The translations under genes were made by a program, and so were the position numbers. Of a stretch of 64,000 nt of DNA, positions 33,820 to 42,831 are shown in pieces (within the stretch, counting starts at the first letter, position 1; the number at the start of each line of letters is the position of its first letter). The stretch comes from Streptomyces carminius. GTDB taxonomy: Bacteria > Actinomycetota > Actinomycetes > Streptomycetales > Streptomycetaceae. The notes under the pieces were generated by a model. The model made no database searches and was not told where the DNA came from. It was given only the letters and a program-made list of their open reading frames with translations. The stretch spans positions 124,001 to 188,000 of the forward strand of contig NZ_PGGW01000011.1 in assembly GCF_002794255.1 (NCBI RefSeq). Direction: 5' to 3'.

Positions 33820-35367
33820 GTGCCCCCGGCCACTCCGGCCGCTCCGGCCGCTCCGGCCGTGTACGGCCGGACTCGGGACGGGCTGCGGGACGAGCGGCGG
33901 GAAGGGCGGCCGGACCGATGGGGCAGCACCCCGGCCGGAGCACCGGGCCGGCTCCGGGCGGCCGCCGCCGCCCACTGGCCGGTGCTGCCCGTCCTCGCCA
34001 CCGTCGCGCTGGTGTGCGTACCCGCCGGTACCGGGCCCGCCCCCGCCCCCGGTACCGCGGGTACGGGGGCCACCGCCGCGGACGCCGCCTCGGGGCTGCT
34101 GGTGCTGTGCTGCGCGCTGTCGGCGCTGCGCACCCGGAGCCGGCCCCTGGACCGTACGGCCGTCGTCGTGCTGGCGGTCCCCGCCGCGGCGTTCGCGCTG
34201 TCGGCCGTCACCGCCCGCGATCCGGTGGCCGCGCTGCCCGGCCTCGTACGGCTGCTCCAGGTCTTCGTGCTGGTGCCGGCCGCCCTGGTGCTGGTGCTGC
34301 GGTCGCGCCGGTGCGCCCGGCTGGTCCTCGCCGCCCTGGTGGCGGTCGCCCTGGTGCAGGGCGCGGTCGGCGTCCACCAGTACCTCACCGGGACCGGCGC
34401 CTCCTACCAGGGGGAGAACATCCGGGCCGTCGGCACCTTCGGGCCGCTGGACGTCATGGGGATGTCCTCGGCCGTCTCCTGCGGTGTCGTCGCGGCCCTG
34501 GCCCTCGGTCTGGCCCCGCCGCCCGGCACGTCCCGCCGGCTGCGGACCGCGGCGCTCGCGTCCTCGGCCGTCCTGCTGGTGCCGCTGGCGCTCTCCTTCA
34601 GCCGGGGGGCGTGGCTGTCCACCGCGGTGGCCGGTACGGCGGTGCTGTTCCTGGCGGGGACGCGGACGGCACTGCGCACCCTGGCCGCACTGCTGCTGGT
34701 GGTACTGCTGGCGGTGTCGCCGGCCGCCGGAGCGCTCCTGGCCGACGGCACGGGGACGGGCGGCGGGCAGCTCGCCCGGCGGGCGGGCAGCATCACCGAG
34801 GTGGCCGACGCCCCCGACAGTTCGGTGACCGACCGCTACACCCTGTGGGCCGCTTCCGTGGCGATGTGGCGCGCGGACCCGGTGACCGGGGTGGGGCCCC
34901 GGGGTTTCGCCGGACACCGCGACACCCATGCCTCCCTCGCGCTGTCCTCGGCGAGCGACACCGCCGGGGCCGGGCAGGACTTCCACCGCCAGCCGCTGCT
35001 CTCCCCGCACAACATGTACCTGCTCGTCCTGGCCGAGCAGGGGCTGGCCGGCGCCACCGCCGTCCTCGGCGGCTGGGCGGCGCTGCTGGTGCTCGGGGTG
35101 CGGCGGCTGCGCCGGGCCCGTGCGGTGGGCCCCGGACCGGGCGGCGGACCGGGCGGCGACCGGGGCACCGACTGCGGGCTGGCCGCGGTCGGCCTGCTGG
35201 TCCTGCACCTCACCGACTTCCTGTACGCCGACATCGGCGGTCCCTCCACCGTGCTGACCGCCGTGGCCTTCGGACTGGCCGCCTGGTGGGCCCTGGCGCC
35301 CGGCCGGGCGACCCGGGCGGTCCGGGGCGGCGGGGAACCCGCCGGGACGGGGGCGGACGCCAGGTGA
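33820..35367 (+). CDS. O-antigen-ligase/Wzy-like polysaccharide polymerase
   Basis: 515 residues with roughly ten hydrophobic segments. The large periplasmic-type loop between the later helices has the Wzy_C/WaaL pattern: LALSFSRGAWLS at the loop entry, DRYTLWAASVAMWRADPVTG then GVGPRGFAGHRDTH, and SPHNMYLLVLAEQGLAGATA. This fits a polymerase joining lipid-linked repeat units outside the membrane. GTG 33820 is 1 nt after the upstream stop; the first 40 residues are Pro/Ala/Arg-rich and cytosolic. A later start (for example GTG near 33856) is possible. Confidence 0.85.
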   Translation: MPPATPAAPAAPAVYGRTRDGLRDERREGRPDRWGSTPAGAPGRLRAAAAAHWPVLPVLATVALVCVPAGTGPAPAPGTAGTGATAADAASGLLVLCCALSALRTRSRPLDRTAVVVLAVPAAAFALSAVTARDPVAALPGLVRLLQVFVLVPAALVLVLRSRRCARLVLAALVAVALVQGAVGVHQYLTGTGASYQGENIRAVGTFGPLDVMGMSSAVSCGVVAALALGLAPPPGTSRRLRTAALASSAVLLVPLALSFSRGAWLSTAVAGTAVLFLAGTRTALRTLAALLLVVLLAVSPAAGALLADGTGTGGGQLARRAGSITEVADAPDSSVTDRYTLWAASVAMWRADPVTGVGPRGFAGHRDTHASLALSSASDTAGAGQDFHRQPLLSPHNMYLLVLAEQGLAGATAVLGGWAALLVLGVRRLRRARAVGPGPGGGPGGDRGTDCGLAAVGLLVLHLTDFLYADIGGPSTVLTAVAFGLAAWWALAPGRATRAVRGGGEPAGTGADAR

Positions 35368-37058
35368 CCACCGCACCCACCGCGCCACCGCCGCCCCCCG
35401 GCCCGCACGCGGCGCCGGACCGGACACCGGGCGGGCGGTTCGTCGCCCGGGCCGCCGGCGCCACCGCCGTCCTGACGGCGGCGGGCTCCTTCCTCGGCCT
35501 GGTGCGGGACCAGACCGTCGCCCACCTGTTCGGGGCGGGCAGCGACACGGACGCGTTCCTGGTGTCCTGGACGGTTCCGGAGTTCGCCGCGACCCTCCTC
35601 ATCGAGGACGCCATGGCGCTGGTGCTGATCCCCGCGTTCAGCCTCGCGCTCTCCCGCCGGGCCGCGGCACACGGCGGCGGACCGGCACCCGTTCCCGGCC
35701 CCGGCCCTGTTTGCGGCCCCGCCCCCGATCCCGTACGGAACCTGCTGGCGGCGACGCTGCCCCGGCTGCTGCTGGCACTGGCGTGCGCCGCCGGGACGGC
35801 CGCGCTCCTGGCCCCCCTGCTGGTGCGCGGCCTCGCGCCCGGACTGGCCGATCCCGCCCTGGCGGTGGAGTGCACCCGGCTGACCGCCCTGACCGTGCTG
35901 GGCTTCGGCACGGCCGGGTACTTCAGCGCGGCGCTGCGCGCCCACCGCAGCTTCGTTCCCCCGGCAGCCGTCTATCTGGCCTACAACCTGACGATCATTA
36001 CCGCCGTCCTCGTCCTGCACGCCCGGTGGGGAGTGCGCGCCGCCGCGCTCGGGGTGGCCGCGGGCAGTGCCGCGATGGTCCTCGTCCAGCTCCCGGCGTT
36101 CTGGCGGCGGCTGCCCGTGCGCCCGGTCGTACGGCTGCCCGTGCGCCCGCGCCCGCGCCGCGGCGGGCGGCGGCGCGGCACCGGCCCGCGCGCGGCGGCG
36201 CTGGTGGGCGGCGCGGTGCTCGCGCCGGTGGCCGTCTTCGCCCTCTCCCGCCAGTCCCAGGTGCTCGTCGAGCGCTTCCTGGCCTCCTCGCTGCCGCCCG
36301 GCGCCATCTCGCACCTGAACTACGCCCAGAAGGTCGCCCAACTGCCCATGACCTTCTCCCTGCTGCTGTGCACCGTCACCTTCCCGCTGGTCGCCCGGGC
36401 CATGGCCGACGGCCGGACGGAACGGGCCAGGGCCCGGGTGGAGCGGGACCTGGTGCTGGCCGCCCTGGTGGTGCTGCTCGGCGCCGCGTACGTGGTCGCC
36501 TATGCCCCCCAGATCATCGGACTCCTCTTCCAGCGCGGGGCGTTCGGCGCGGCGGACACCGCCGCCACGGCCTCGGTCATGCGGGTGTACGCCCTCGGCC
36601 TGCTCGGCCACTGTCTGGCCGGTGCCCTGGTGCGGCCGTTCTTCGCCGCCGCCCGGCCCGTCTGGTACCCGGCCGGGGCGATGGCCGCCGGCCTGCTGCT
36701 GACGGTCGTGGCCGGGGCGCTGGCCGCTCCCCGCTGGGGTGTCCACGGCATCGCCGCGGCCAACGCCGCCGGGATCACCGTCACCGCGCTGCTGCTCCTG
36801 TACGGCCTGGGCGCCCGGGTGCTCCCCGTCCGGGTGGGCCGGGTGGCGTCCGGCCTGGGCCGGCTGGTCCTGGCCGCCGCGGCCGCCTGCGCGGCCGGCT
36901 GGACCGCGGCCCCGCTCGTCCCCGCCCCGCTCCCCACCGCCCTGGCCGGCTGTCTGCTCGTCCCGGCCGTCTTCACCGCCGTGGCGCTCGCCGTCCGCGC
37001 CCCCGAAGTACCCCAGCTGCTCACCGCCGTCACACGAAGGTTCCGACATGTCCGCTGA
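35364..37058 (+). CDS. MurJ/MviN-like lipid flippase
   Basis: 564 residues, about fourteen transmembrane helices of the MOP superfamily. GSFLGLVRDQTVAHLFGAGS, DTDAFLVSWTVPEFAATLLI and RQSQVLVERFLASSLPPGAI then SHLNYAQKVAQLPMTFSLLL, ARPVWYPAGAMAA are characteristic. In the polymerase context it probably translocates the undecaprenyl-linked repeat unit (Wzx role) rather than lipid II. GTG 35364 overlaps the upstream stop. Arg/Pro-rich insertions (RLPVRPRPRRGG) sit in cytosolic loops. Confidence 0.88.
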   Translation: MTTAPTAPPPPPGPHAAPDRTPGGRFVARAAGATAVLTAAGSFLGLVRDQTVAHLFGAGSDTDAFLVSWTVPEFAATLLIEDAMALVLIPAFSLALSRRAAAHGGGPAPVPGPGPVCGPAPDPVRNLLAATLPRLLLALACAAGTAALLAPLLVRGLAPGLADPALAVECTRLTALTVLGFGTAGYFSAALRAHRSFVPPAAVYLAYNLTIITAVLVLHARWGVRAAALGVAAGSAAMVLVQLPAFWRRLPVRPVVRLPVRPRPRRGGRRRGTGPRAAALVGGAVLAPVAVFALSRQSQVLVERFLASSLPPGAISHLNYAQKVAQLPMTFSLLLCTVTFPLVARAMADGRTERARARVERDLVLAALVVLLGAAYVVAYAPQIIGLLFQRGAFGAADTAATASVMRVYALGLLGHCLAGALVRPFFAAARPVWYPAGAMAAGLLLTVVAGALAAPRWGVHGIAAANAAGITVTALLLLYGLGARVLPVRVGRVASGLGRLVLAAAAACAAGWTAAPLVPAPLPTALAGCLLVPAVFTAVALAVRAPEVPQLLTAVTRRFRHVR

Positions 37059-37893
37059 CCCGACGTCCGTACCCGCCCCGTTCGCCACCCCGTACGCCGT
37101 GCGGTCCGCCACTCCGGGCCGGCCCCGCCCGGCACGCCCCTGGCTGCTGATGTACCACTCGGTGGCCGAGCACACCGAGGACCCCTACGGTGTCACCGTC
37201 TCGCCGGACCGGCTGGACCGCCAGCTGCGCTGGCTGCGGCGGCGCGGCCTGCGCGGCGTGGGGGTGGGCGAGCTGCTGCGCGAGCGCGCCGCCGGACGGG
37301 GCGCCCGGCTGGTCGGCCTGACCTTCGACGACGGCTACGCCGACTTCATCGGGGAGGCCGTGCCGCTGCTGCGCCGCCACGACTGCACCGCGACCGTGTT
37401 CGTCCTGCCCGGCCGGCTCGGCGGCGGCAACGAGTGGGACCCGCTCGGTCCCCGCAAGCCGCTGCTGACCGAGGCCGGCGTCCGGGCCGCGGTCGGCGCC
37501 GGAATGGAGATCGGCTCCCACGGGATGCTCCACATCGAGCTGACCGGGATCGGCGACGAGGCCCTGCGGCGCGAGACCGAGGGCAGCCGACGGCTGCTGG
37601 AGGAGCTCACCGGACGCCCCGTACCGGGTTTCTGCTACCCCTACGGCACCGTCGACCGCCGGGTGGCGCGGGCCGTGCGCGCGGCGGGTTACGAATACGC
37701 CTGCGCCATCGACCCCGGCCCGCTGACCGGGACGTACGCCCTGCCCCGGGTGCACGTCGGCGAGGCGGACACCGCCTGGCGGCTGTACGCCAAACGGCTG
37801 CTGCACCCGCTGCGCCGCCGCCCCGTGCCCGGCCCCGCCGCCCCGTCGGCCGCCGGCGGCTTCCGCACCGGGCTCACCGGGGCCGGCCGATGA
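37048..37893 (+). CDS. Polysaccharide deacetylase (CE4/NodB domain)
   Basis: 281 residues. NodB motifs: LLMYHSVAEHTED, TFDDGYADF (catalytic base and metal Asp), SHGMLH (metal His pair; the usual Ser/Thr after the first His is Gly) and FCYPYG. It removes N-acetyl groups from amino sugars, here likely from the nascent exopolysaccharide. No signal peptide is seen, so activity may be on the cytosolic lipid-linked intermediate. ATG 37048 lies 11 bp inside the flippase gene. Confidence 0.88.
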   Translation: MSADPTSVPAPFATPYAVRSATPGRPRPARPWLLMYHSVAEHTEDPYGVTVSPDRLDRQLRWLRRRGLRGVGVGELLRERAAGRGARLVGLTFDDGYADFIGEAVPLLRRHDCTATVFVLPGRLGGGNEWDPLGPRKPLLTEAGVRAAVGAGMEIGSHGMLHIELTGIGDEALRRETEGSRRLLEELTGRPVPGFCYPYGTVDRRVARAVRAAGYEYACAIDPGPLTGTYALPRVHVGEADTAWRLYAKRLLHPLRRRPVPGPAAPSAAGGFRTGLTGAGR

Positions 37894-39152
37894 GGGTGCT
37901 GCACGTCATCACCGGGCTGGGCGCGGGCGGCGCCGAACAGCAACTGCGGCTGCTGCTGCGCCGGCTGCCGATCTGCTGCGACGTCGTCACCCTCACCAAC
38001 CCCGGCGCGGTCGCCGCCGGCATCGAGGCCGACGGCACCGCGGTCACCTGTCTGGGCATGCGCGGCAACCGCGATCTGGCCGCCCTGCCCCGGCTGGTGG
38101 AGCTGATCCGCGCCGGGCGCTACGACATCGTCCACACCCATCTGTACCGGGCCTGTGTCTACGGCCGTCTCGCCGCCCGGCTGGCCGGGGTGCGGACCGT
38201 GGTCGCCACCGAGCACTCGCTGGGCGAGCGGCTGATCGAGGGCCGCCCGCTCACCCCTGGGGTACGCGCCCTGTACCTGGCCACCGAGCGGCTGGGCAGC
38301 ACCACCGTCGCGGTCTCCGCCACCGTCGCCGCCCGGCTGCGGTGCTGGGGTGTGCCCGGCTCCCGGATCCGGGTCGTCCCCAACGGCATCGACGCCGCGC
38401 GCTTCCGCTTCGACCCCATCGCGCGGGCGGCCGTGCGCACCCGGCTGGAACTGCCCGCCCACGCCCTGGTGGTCGGCGGTGTCGGCCGACTGGTGCCCGG
38501 CAAGCGCTTCGACGTGGCGCTCCGGGCCGTCGCGCGGCTGCCCGGGGCCCATCTGGTCCTGGCCGGCGACGGCCCGGAGCGGTCCCGGCTGTGGCGGCTG
38601 GCCCACCGGCTCGGCATCGCCGAGCGCGTCCGGCTGCTGGGGGAGTGCGGGGGAGCGGTGGGGGGCGGGGACGGCGCCGGACCGGGCGCCGGGCCGGACA
38701 TCCCCGGGCTGCTCAGCGCCATGGACGTCTTCGTCTCGCCGTCCGCCGAGGAGTCCTTCGGGCTGGCCGTGCTGGAGGCGCTGGCGGCCGGGCTGCCCGT
38801 ACTCCATGTGACCTGCCCGGCGATCGACGAACTGCCCGCCGGCCAGGCGCCCGGGGCGCACCGTGTGCGGCCGGGGGCGGAGAGCCTGGCGGCGGCGCTG
38901 CGGGAGCCGTCGTCGGTACCGGCCGGGCGGCGCCGCGCGCCGGTCTGCGAGGCCGTGCGCCGCTACGACGCCGCGCGCGGTGCCGATCTGCTCATGGACC
39001 TGTACGAGGACCTCCACGGGCGCAGCGCCGAGCGCACGCTCACCCTGCGCCTGCCCGTCCTGCCCGCACCGGCGAACCCGGCGAGAACCCCGCCGAAGAC
39101 ACCGAAGACACCGAAGACACCGCCGAAGACGACGACGAGGACGAAGAGGTGA
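37890..39152 (+). CDS. Glycosyltransferase family 4
   Basis: 420 residues. GT-B signatures: MRVLHVITGLGAGGAEQQLR, YDIVHTHLYRACVYGRLAAR, VVPNGIDAARFRFD, VGGVGRLVPGKRFDVALRAV and PSAEESFGLAVLEALAAGLP (E-x7-E donor motif). Start overlaps the deacetylase stop by 4 bp. After the catalytic fold (about residue 385) comes a low-complexity Pro/Lys/Thr tail (PPKTPKTPKTPPKTTTRTKR) from a 9-bp DNA repeat; see the finding on the alternative frame. Confidence 0.9.
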   Translation: MRVLHVITGLGAGGAEQQLRLLLRRLPICCDVVTLTNPGAVAAGIEADGTAVTCLGMRGNRDLAALPRLVELIRAGRYDIVHTHLYRACVYGRLAARLAGVRTVVATEHSLGERLIEGRPLTPGVRALYLATERLGSTTVAVSATVAARLRCWGVPGSRIRVVPNGIDAARFRFDPIARAAVRTRLELPAHALVVGGVGRLVPGKRFDVALRAVARLPGAHLVLAGDGPERSRLWRLAHRLGIAERVRLLGECGGAVGGGDGAGPGAGPDIPGLLSAMDVFVSPSAEESFGLAVLEALAAGLPVLHVTCPAIDELPAGQAPGAHRVRPGAESLAAALREPSSVPAGRRRAPVCEAVRRYDAARGADLLMDLYEDLHGRSAERTLTLRLPVLPAPANPARTPPKTPKTPKTPPKTTTRTKR

Positions 39153-40045
39153 GCACCGCATTGACCGGACGGCCCACTGCCCAGCCCACGGAGCCCGCGG
39201 ACCGGCCCACGGAGCCCGCCCGGTACGCCGGCCCGTCACGGCTCCCACGCCCCGCCTGGTGGCCACTGGCGCTGGGCGCCCTGCTGGGGCTGCTCGGCGG
39301 GGCGGCCTACGGGACGCTCGCCACCCCCCGGTACACCGCGACCAGCTACGTGGTCGTCGTCCCCGGTGAGCGGTCCGACGCGACGGCGGCCCTCGGCTTC
39401 GCCCAGGCGTACGGCCGGGTCGCCACCGAGGGCACCGTCCTGGCGGCGGCGGGGGAGAAGGCGGGGACGCCGCCGCACGAACTGCGGAGCGCCGTACGGG
39501 CGGTGACCTCACCGGACGCCCCCATGGTGGAGATCACCGGGACCGCCTCCCACCCCGACCGCGCCGCGGCCGTCGCCAACGCGGTGGCCGACGCACTGAC
39601 CCGAACCGGCAACCGGGCCGCCGACGGCACCGGGGTGCGGTTGTCGTCGTTCTCCTCGGCGTTCGCCCCCGACGAGCCCACCTCGCCCTCCCCGTCGCTC
39701 GCCGCCGCCGTGGGCGGCTGCGCCGGAGGGCTCGTCGGAGCCCTCGCCCTCCTCGCCGCGCCGCGCCCCCGCCGGCCGGCGGCGCTCCCCGGCGTACCGG
39801 CCCCGGCCCCCGGCCCCGACCACCGCGGGACCGTACCGCCGGTGCCCGCCGCGGCGCGCACCGATACGCGCACCGGCACCGCGGCGGACCGGAACGGGGC
39901 GGACCGGGGCACGGCGGGTGACCCCGTACCCGCCACCGCCTCCACCACAGCCGCATCCGCCGCCGCACCCGCCGCACCCGCCGCCGCGTCCGCGGCGAAA
40001 GCGCGGGGCGGAAGCGGGCAGCGCACCCGCCGGACCGTCCGGTGA
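39149..40045 (+). CDS. Short Wzz-like chain-length determinant (polysaccharide co-polymerase)
   Basis: 298 residues. Topology is TM1 (WWPLALGALLGLLGGAAYGT), an extracellular domain with PRYTATSYVVVVPGE and VEITGTASHPDRAAAVANAV, and TM2 (AAAVGGCAGGLVGALALLAA), as in Wzz/CapA proteins. No Walker motifs or Tyr cluster follow, so no BY-kinase is fused; the C-terminal 90 residues are Ala/Pro/Thr-rich and probably disordered. GTG 39149 overlaps the GT4 stop. It should set polymer length with the Wzy-like protein. Confidence 0.82.
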   Translation: MSTALTGRPTAQPTEPADRPTEPARYAGPSRLPRPAWWPLALGALLGLLGGAAYGTLATPRYTATSYVVVVPGERSDATAALGFAQAYGRVATEGTVLAAAGEKAGTPPHELRSAVRAVTSPDAPMVEITGTASHPDRAAAVANAVADALTRTGNRAADGTGVRLSSFSSAFAPDEPTSPSPSLAAAVGGCAGGLVGALALLAAPRPRRPAALPGVPAPAPGPDHRGTVPPVPAAARTDTRTGTAADRNGADRGTAGDPVPATASTTAASAAAPAAPAAASAAKARGGSGQRTRRTVR

Positions 40046-41250
40046 CCGGCTCGGCACCCCCCGCGGCGGCCCTGCCCGCGAACGCCCCGCCCGCGCACGG
40101 TCCGGAACCGTCCGCCGCCCTGTCCGCGACCCTGTGCCGCGACCCGGCGCGCTTCGCGGCCCTGGGTCCGCGGTGGGCGGACCTGTACCGGCGCTGCCGC
40201 GCCGCGACCCCCTTCCAGACACACCCCTGGCTGCACTCGTGGTGGCTGTCCTACGGCCTGCCCGGGCGGCTGCGCCTGGTGCTGGTGCACCGGGCCGGAC
40301 AACTGGTCGGCGCCGCGCCGCTGATGCTGGCCTTCCGGCCGTTCCCCGTCCTGGTTCCGCTGGGCACGGGCATCTCCGACCACTGCGACGTGCTGCTGGA
40401 CGACTCCTGCGCCGACGCCGCGGCCGCCGCGCTCGCCGCGGGGCTGCGCCGGGCGGCCCGTACCGCCGTGGTGGATCTGCGGGAGGTGCGTCCCGGGGGC
40501 TGTGCCGAGCGGCTGTACCGGCACTGGTCCGGCCCCCGGCGCGAACTGGCGGACTCGGTGTGCCTGGAGCTCCCCGGCCTCCCCCCGGACGGGCTGCTCG
40601 CCCGGCTGCCCCGCACCAGTGCCCGCAGGCTGCGCCGCAAGGTCCGCCGGCTCGACCGCGCGGGCGTCGAACACCGGGCGGTGCCCGCCGGGGAGGTGCC
40701 CGCCGCGGTCGCCGGGCTGCTGCGGCTGCACGTCCTGCAGTGGCGGGGCCGCGGGATCACCCCCGAGCATCTCAGAGCGCGCTTCGCGGGGCATCTGGTC
40801 CGGGCCCTGACCGCGATGGTGCGCGACGGCACGGCCCGGGTCACCGAGTACCGGCTGGACGGCAGGGTGGTGGCCGCCGACGCCGTCCTGCTCTCGGGGG
40901 ACTTCCTGGGCGGCTACCTCCACGGCGCCCACCCCGGGCTGCGCGCCCGGGTCGACGTCTCCGCCATGCTGCTGCGGCACGACGCGGAGTACGCCGCCGC
41001 GACCGGCCGCGGGGTGATCGGCCTGCTGCGCGGCACCGAACCGTACAAGCTCCACTGGCGGCCCGAGGCCGTCACCAACCGGCGGCTGCTGCTGGCCCGT
41101 CCCGTCATGGCCCCGGCCCTGCGGCTCCGCGCCGCCGGGCGGGCCGCCCGCGTCCGGCTGGCCGGGGCGGTACGCGGCCGGGGCCCGGTGCCGGGCGTCT
41201 GGTGGGTCCGGCTGAACCGCTGGCGCGCGCTCCTGGCCGGGGCGCGGTGA
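40042..41250 (+). CDS. GNAT/FemAB-like acyltransferase (acetyltransferase_6 type)
   Basis: 402 residues. The features TPFQTHPWLHSWWLSYG, LRLVLVHRAGQLVGAAPLML, RTSARRLRRKVRRLDRAGVE, ALTAMVRDGTARVTEYRLDG and GVIGLLRGTEPYKLHWRPEA are those of the CelD/BcsL-type GNAT proteins in polysaccharide loci. It probably moves an acyl or aminoacyl group to the sugar repeat unit or its lipid carrier. GTG 40042 overlaps the Wzz-like stop. Last gene of the unbroken co-directional overlapping run that starts at 30985. Confidence 0.82.
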   Translation: MTGSAPPAAALPANAPPAHGPEPSAALSATLCRDPARFAALGPRWADLYRRCRAATPFQTHPWLHSWWLSYGLPGRLRLVLVHRAGQLVGAAPLMLAFRPFPVLVPLGTGISDHCDVLLDDSCADAAAAALAAGLRRAARTAVVDLREVRPGGCAERLYRHWSGPRRELADSVCLELPGLPPDGLLARLPRTSARRLRRKVRRLDRAGVEHRAVPAGEVPAAVAGLLRLHVLQWRGRGITPEHLRARFAGHLVRALTAMVRDGTARVTEYRLDGRVVAADAVLLSGDFLGGYLHGAHPGLRARVDVSAMLLRHDAEYAAATGRGVIGLLRGTEPYKLHWRPEAVTNRRLLLARPVMAPALRLRAAGRAARVRLAGAVRGRGPVPGVWWVRLNRWRALLAGAR

Positions 41251-41417
41251 GGGCGGTACGCGCCCCGGCGTCCGGGCGGCCCGGCGGGCGGGCCACCCGG
41301 ACGGGCGCCCTCGTCAGGCGGCCGGAAGCCGTACGCGGCCGTCCCCGCCCGGGCCCGCGGCCGGGGCGGCCGGCGGGCGTGCCGGGGCGGCGAGCGGTAC
41401 GCGCCCCGGTCGGCACG

Positions 41418-42590
41418 TCACCGGCCGCCTTCCCGCGAGAGGATCACGCACAGCCGCCGTCCGCCGAACCAGGCGCCCAGCCAGTCCTCCAGGTCCAGGC
41501 AGTACTCCGGCCGGCCGGGCCGGGGCGGCCTACCGGGCCCCGGCCGCAGCGCCGACCGGAACACCGCGGCGGACCGCGGATGCTCCGCGCAGCGCCACAC
41601 CCCGTGCGGGCAGTAGTCGCTGATGGTGTGGTAGAGCGGCTTCTGCTCCTCGATCCACTCCAGCATGCGGCGCATGTACTCGGGATTGTCGCCCCGGCGG
41701 AACAGCCCCCACTCGGGGTAGGAGACCGGCTTCCCGCGCGCGGCGGCGAACTCCACCTGGTGCCGCAGACCGTAGGGCTGGTTCACCTGGTCGTCGAAGG
41801 TCTCGCCGGGCGGCTGGTCGTAGGAGTCCATTCCGACGATGTCCACCACGTCGTCCCCCGGGTAGCACTCCGTCCAGCCGACGGCGTCCCTCCCGCGGCT
41901 GGGAGCGAAGTCGAAACGGAACTCCTGCCCGGGCACCGACCGCATGGCGGTGACGACGCGCCGCCAGTACGCCTTCCACGCCTTCGGGTCCGGCGCGCAG
42001 CGGTGGGTGTAGGTGGTGCCGTTCATCTCCCAGCCCAGCACGATCACCGTGTCGGGCACGCCCAGCGAGACCAGCCGCCCGGCCAGGGTGCGGAAGTGGT
42101 GGTCGAAGTCGCCCCCGGCCCCCCTGGCGAGCAGCCGGCGCACCTCGTGGTCGGGCACGTTCTCCTCGTTGCGCTCCTGCATCGGCACGTTGAGCACGAA
42201 CAGCCGGTCGTCCTCGGCCCGCCGCCACTGCGCCCAGGGCCGCAGGAAGCCGGGCCGGCCCTCGATGTTCACCCAGCGGTCGCCCGGCAGGTAGGTGTGC
42301 CCCACGCGCAGGCGCGTGCCGCCGAGCCACTTCTGCAGTCCGGCGATCCGCCGGACCCCTTCGGAGTCCGAGCCGAGGAAGGCGCCCACGGCGGTGCCGG
42401 ACGACGCCCGCGGCGGGCGGGGCCGCGGGCCGTCCTCCCGCAGCACGTCGGTCGCCAGGGCGCCGCCCGCGACGAGCGCTCCGGCGACGGCGGCCCCGAC
42501 GCAGGCGGTCGTCAGCCTCCGGCGCCGCGCGGGTGCCGCCGGCCTGCGGTGCCGTCCGGCCCCGCGCGGTCCGCCGTGTCGTTGGCGCAT
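41418..42590 (-). CDS. GH26-like glycoside hydrolase, secreted or membrane-anchored
   Basis: 390 residues. A basic N-terminus and one hydrophobic segment (TTACVGAAVAGALVAGGALA) form a signal or anchor. The TIM-barrel core has VGAFLGSD, LRVGHTYLPGDRWVNIEG, VIVLGWEMNGTTYTHRC (acid/base Glu in WEMN), VDIVGMDSYDQPPGE and VSYPEWGLFRRGD (nucleophile Glu in PEWG), as in GH26-related enzymes of bacterial exopolysaccharide loci. It may trim or release the polymer. ATG 42590 follows AAGGAG; an in-frame ATG at 42611 is less likely. It is the only gene of the locus on the minus strand. Confidence 0.8.
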   Translation of the reverse strand: MRQRHGGPRGAGRHRRPAAPARRRRLTTACVGAAVAGALVAGGALATDVLREDGPRPRPPRASSGTAVGAFLGSDSEGVRRIAGLQKWLGGTRLRVGHTYLPGDRWVNIEGRPGFLRPWAQWRRAEDDRLFVLNVPMQERNEENVPDHEVRRLLARGAGGDFDHHFRTLAGRLVSLGVPDTVIVLGWEMNGTTYTHRCAPDPKAWKAYWRRVVTAMRSVPGQEFRFDFAPSRGRDAVGWTECYPGDDVVDIVGMDSYDQPPGETFDDQVNQPYGLRHQVEFAAARGKPVSYPEWGLFRRGDNPEYMRRMLEWIEEQKPLYHTISDYCPHGVWRCAEHPRSAAVFRSALRPGPGRPPRPGRPEYCLDLEDWLGAWFGGRRLCVILSREGGR

Positions 42591-42831
42591 GGTGTCTCCT
42601 TGCCGCTTCACCGGAACCCTTCTCGCGCCCTCCCCGCCCCCGCGCGAATTCCCCCCGGAATTCAGACACTAATCGGAGGATCTGCGGAATCGGCCGCCCG
42701 ACTGCTTTCTGATAACCCGTTCGCTGTTTTCGTCGCCCGCTCGGACCAGTGGGCCGGAGAAGCTCCGGGGCGCCACCGGCGTCCCGCCGGAAAACCGTCC
42801 GGAAACCACCAGGGAGAACCGAGGAATTCCC

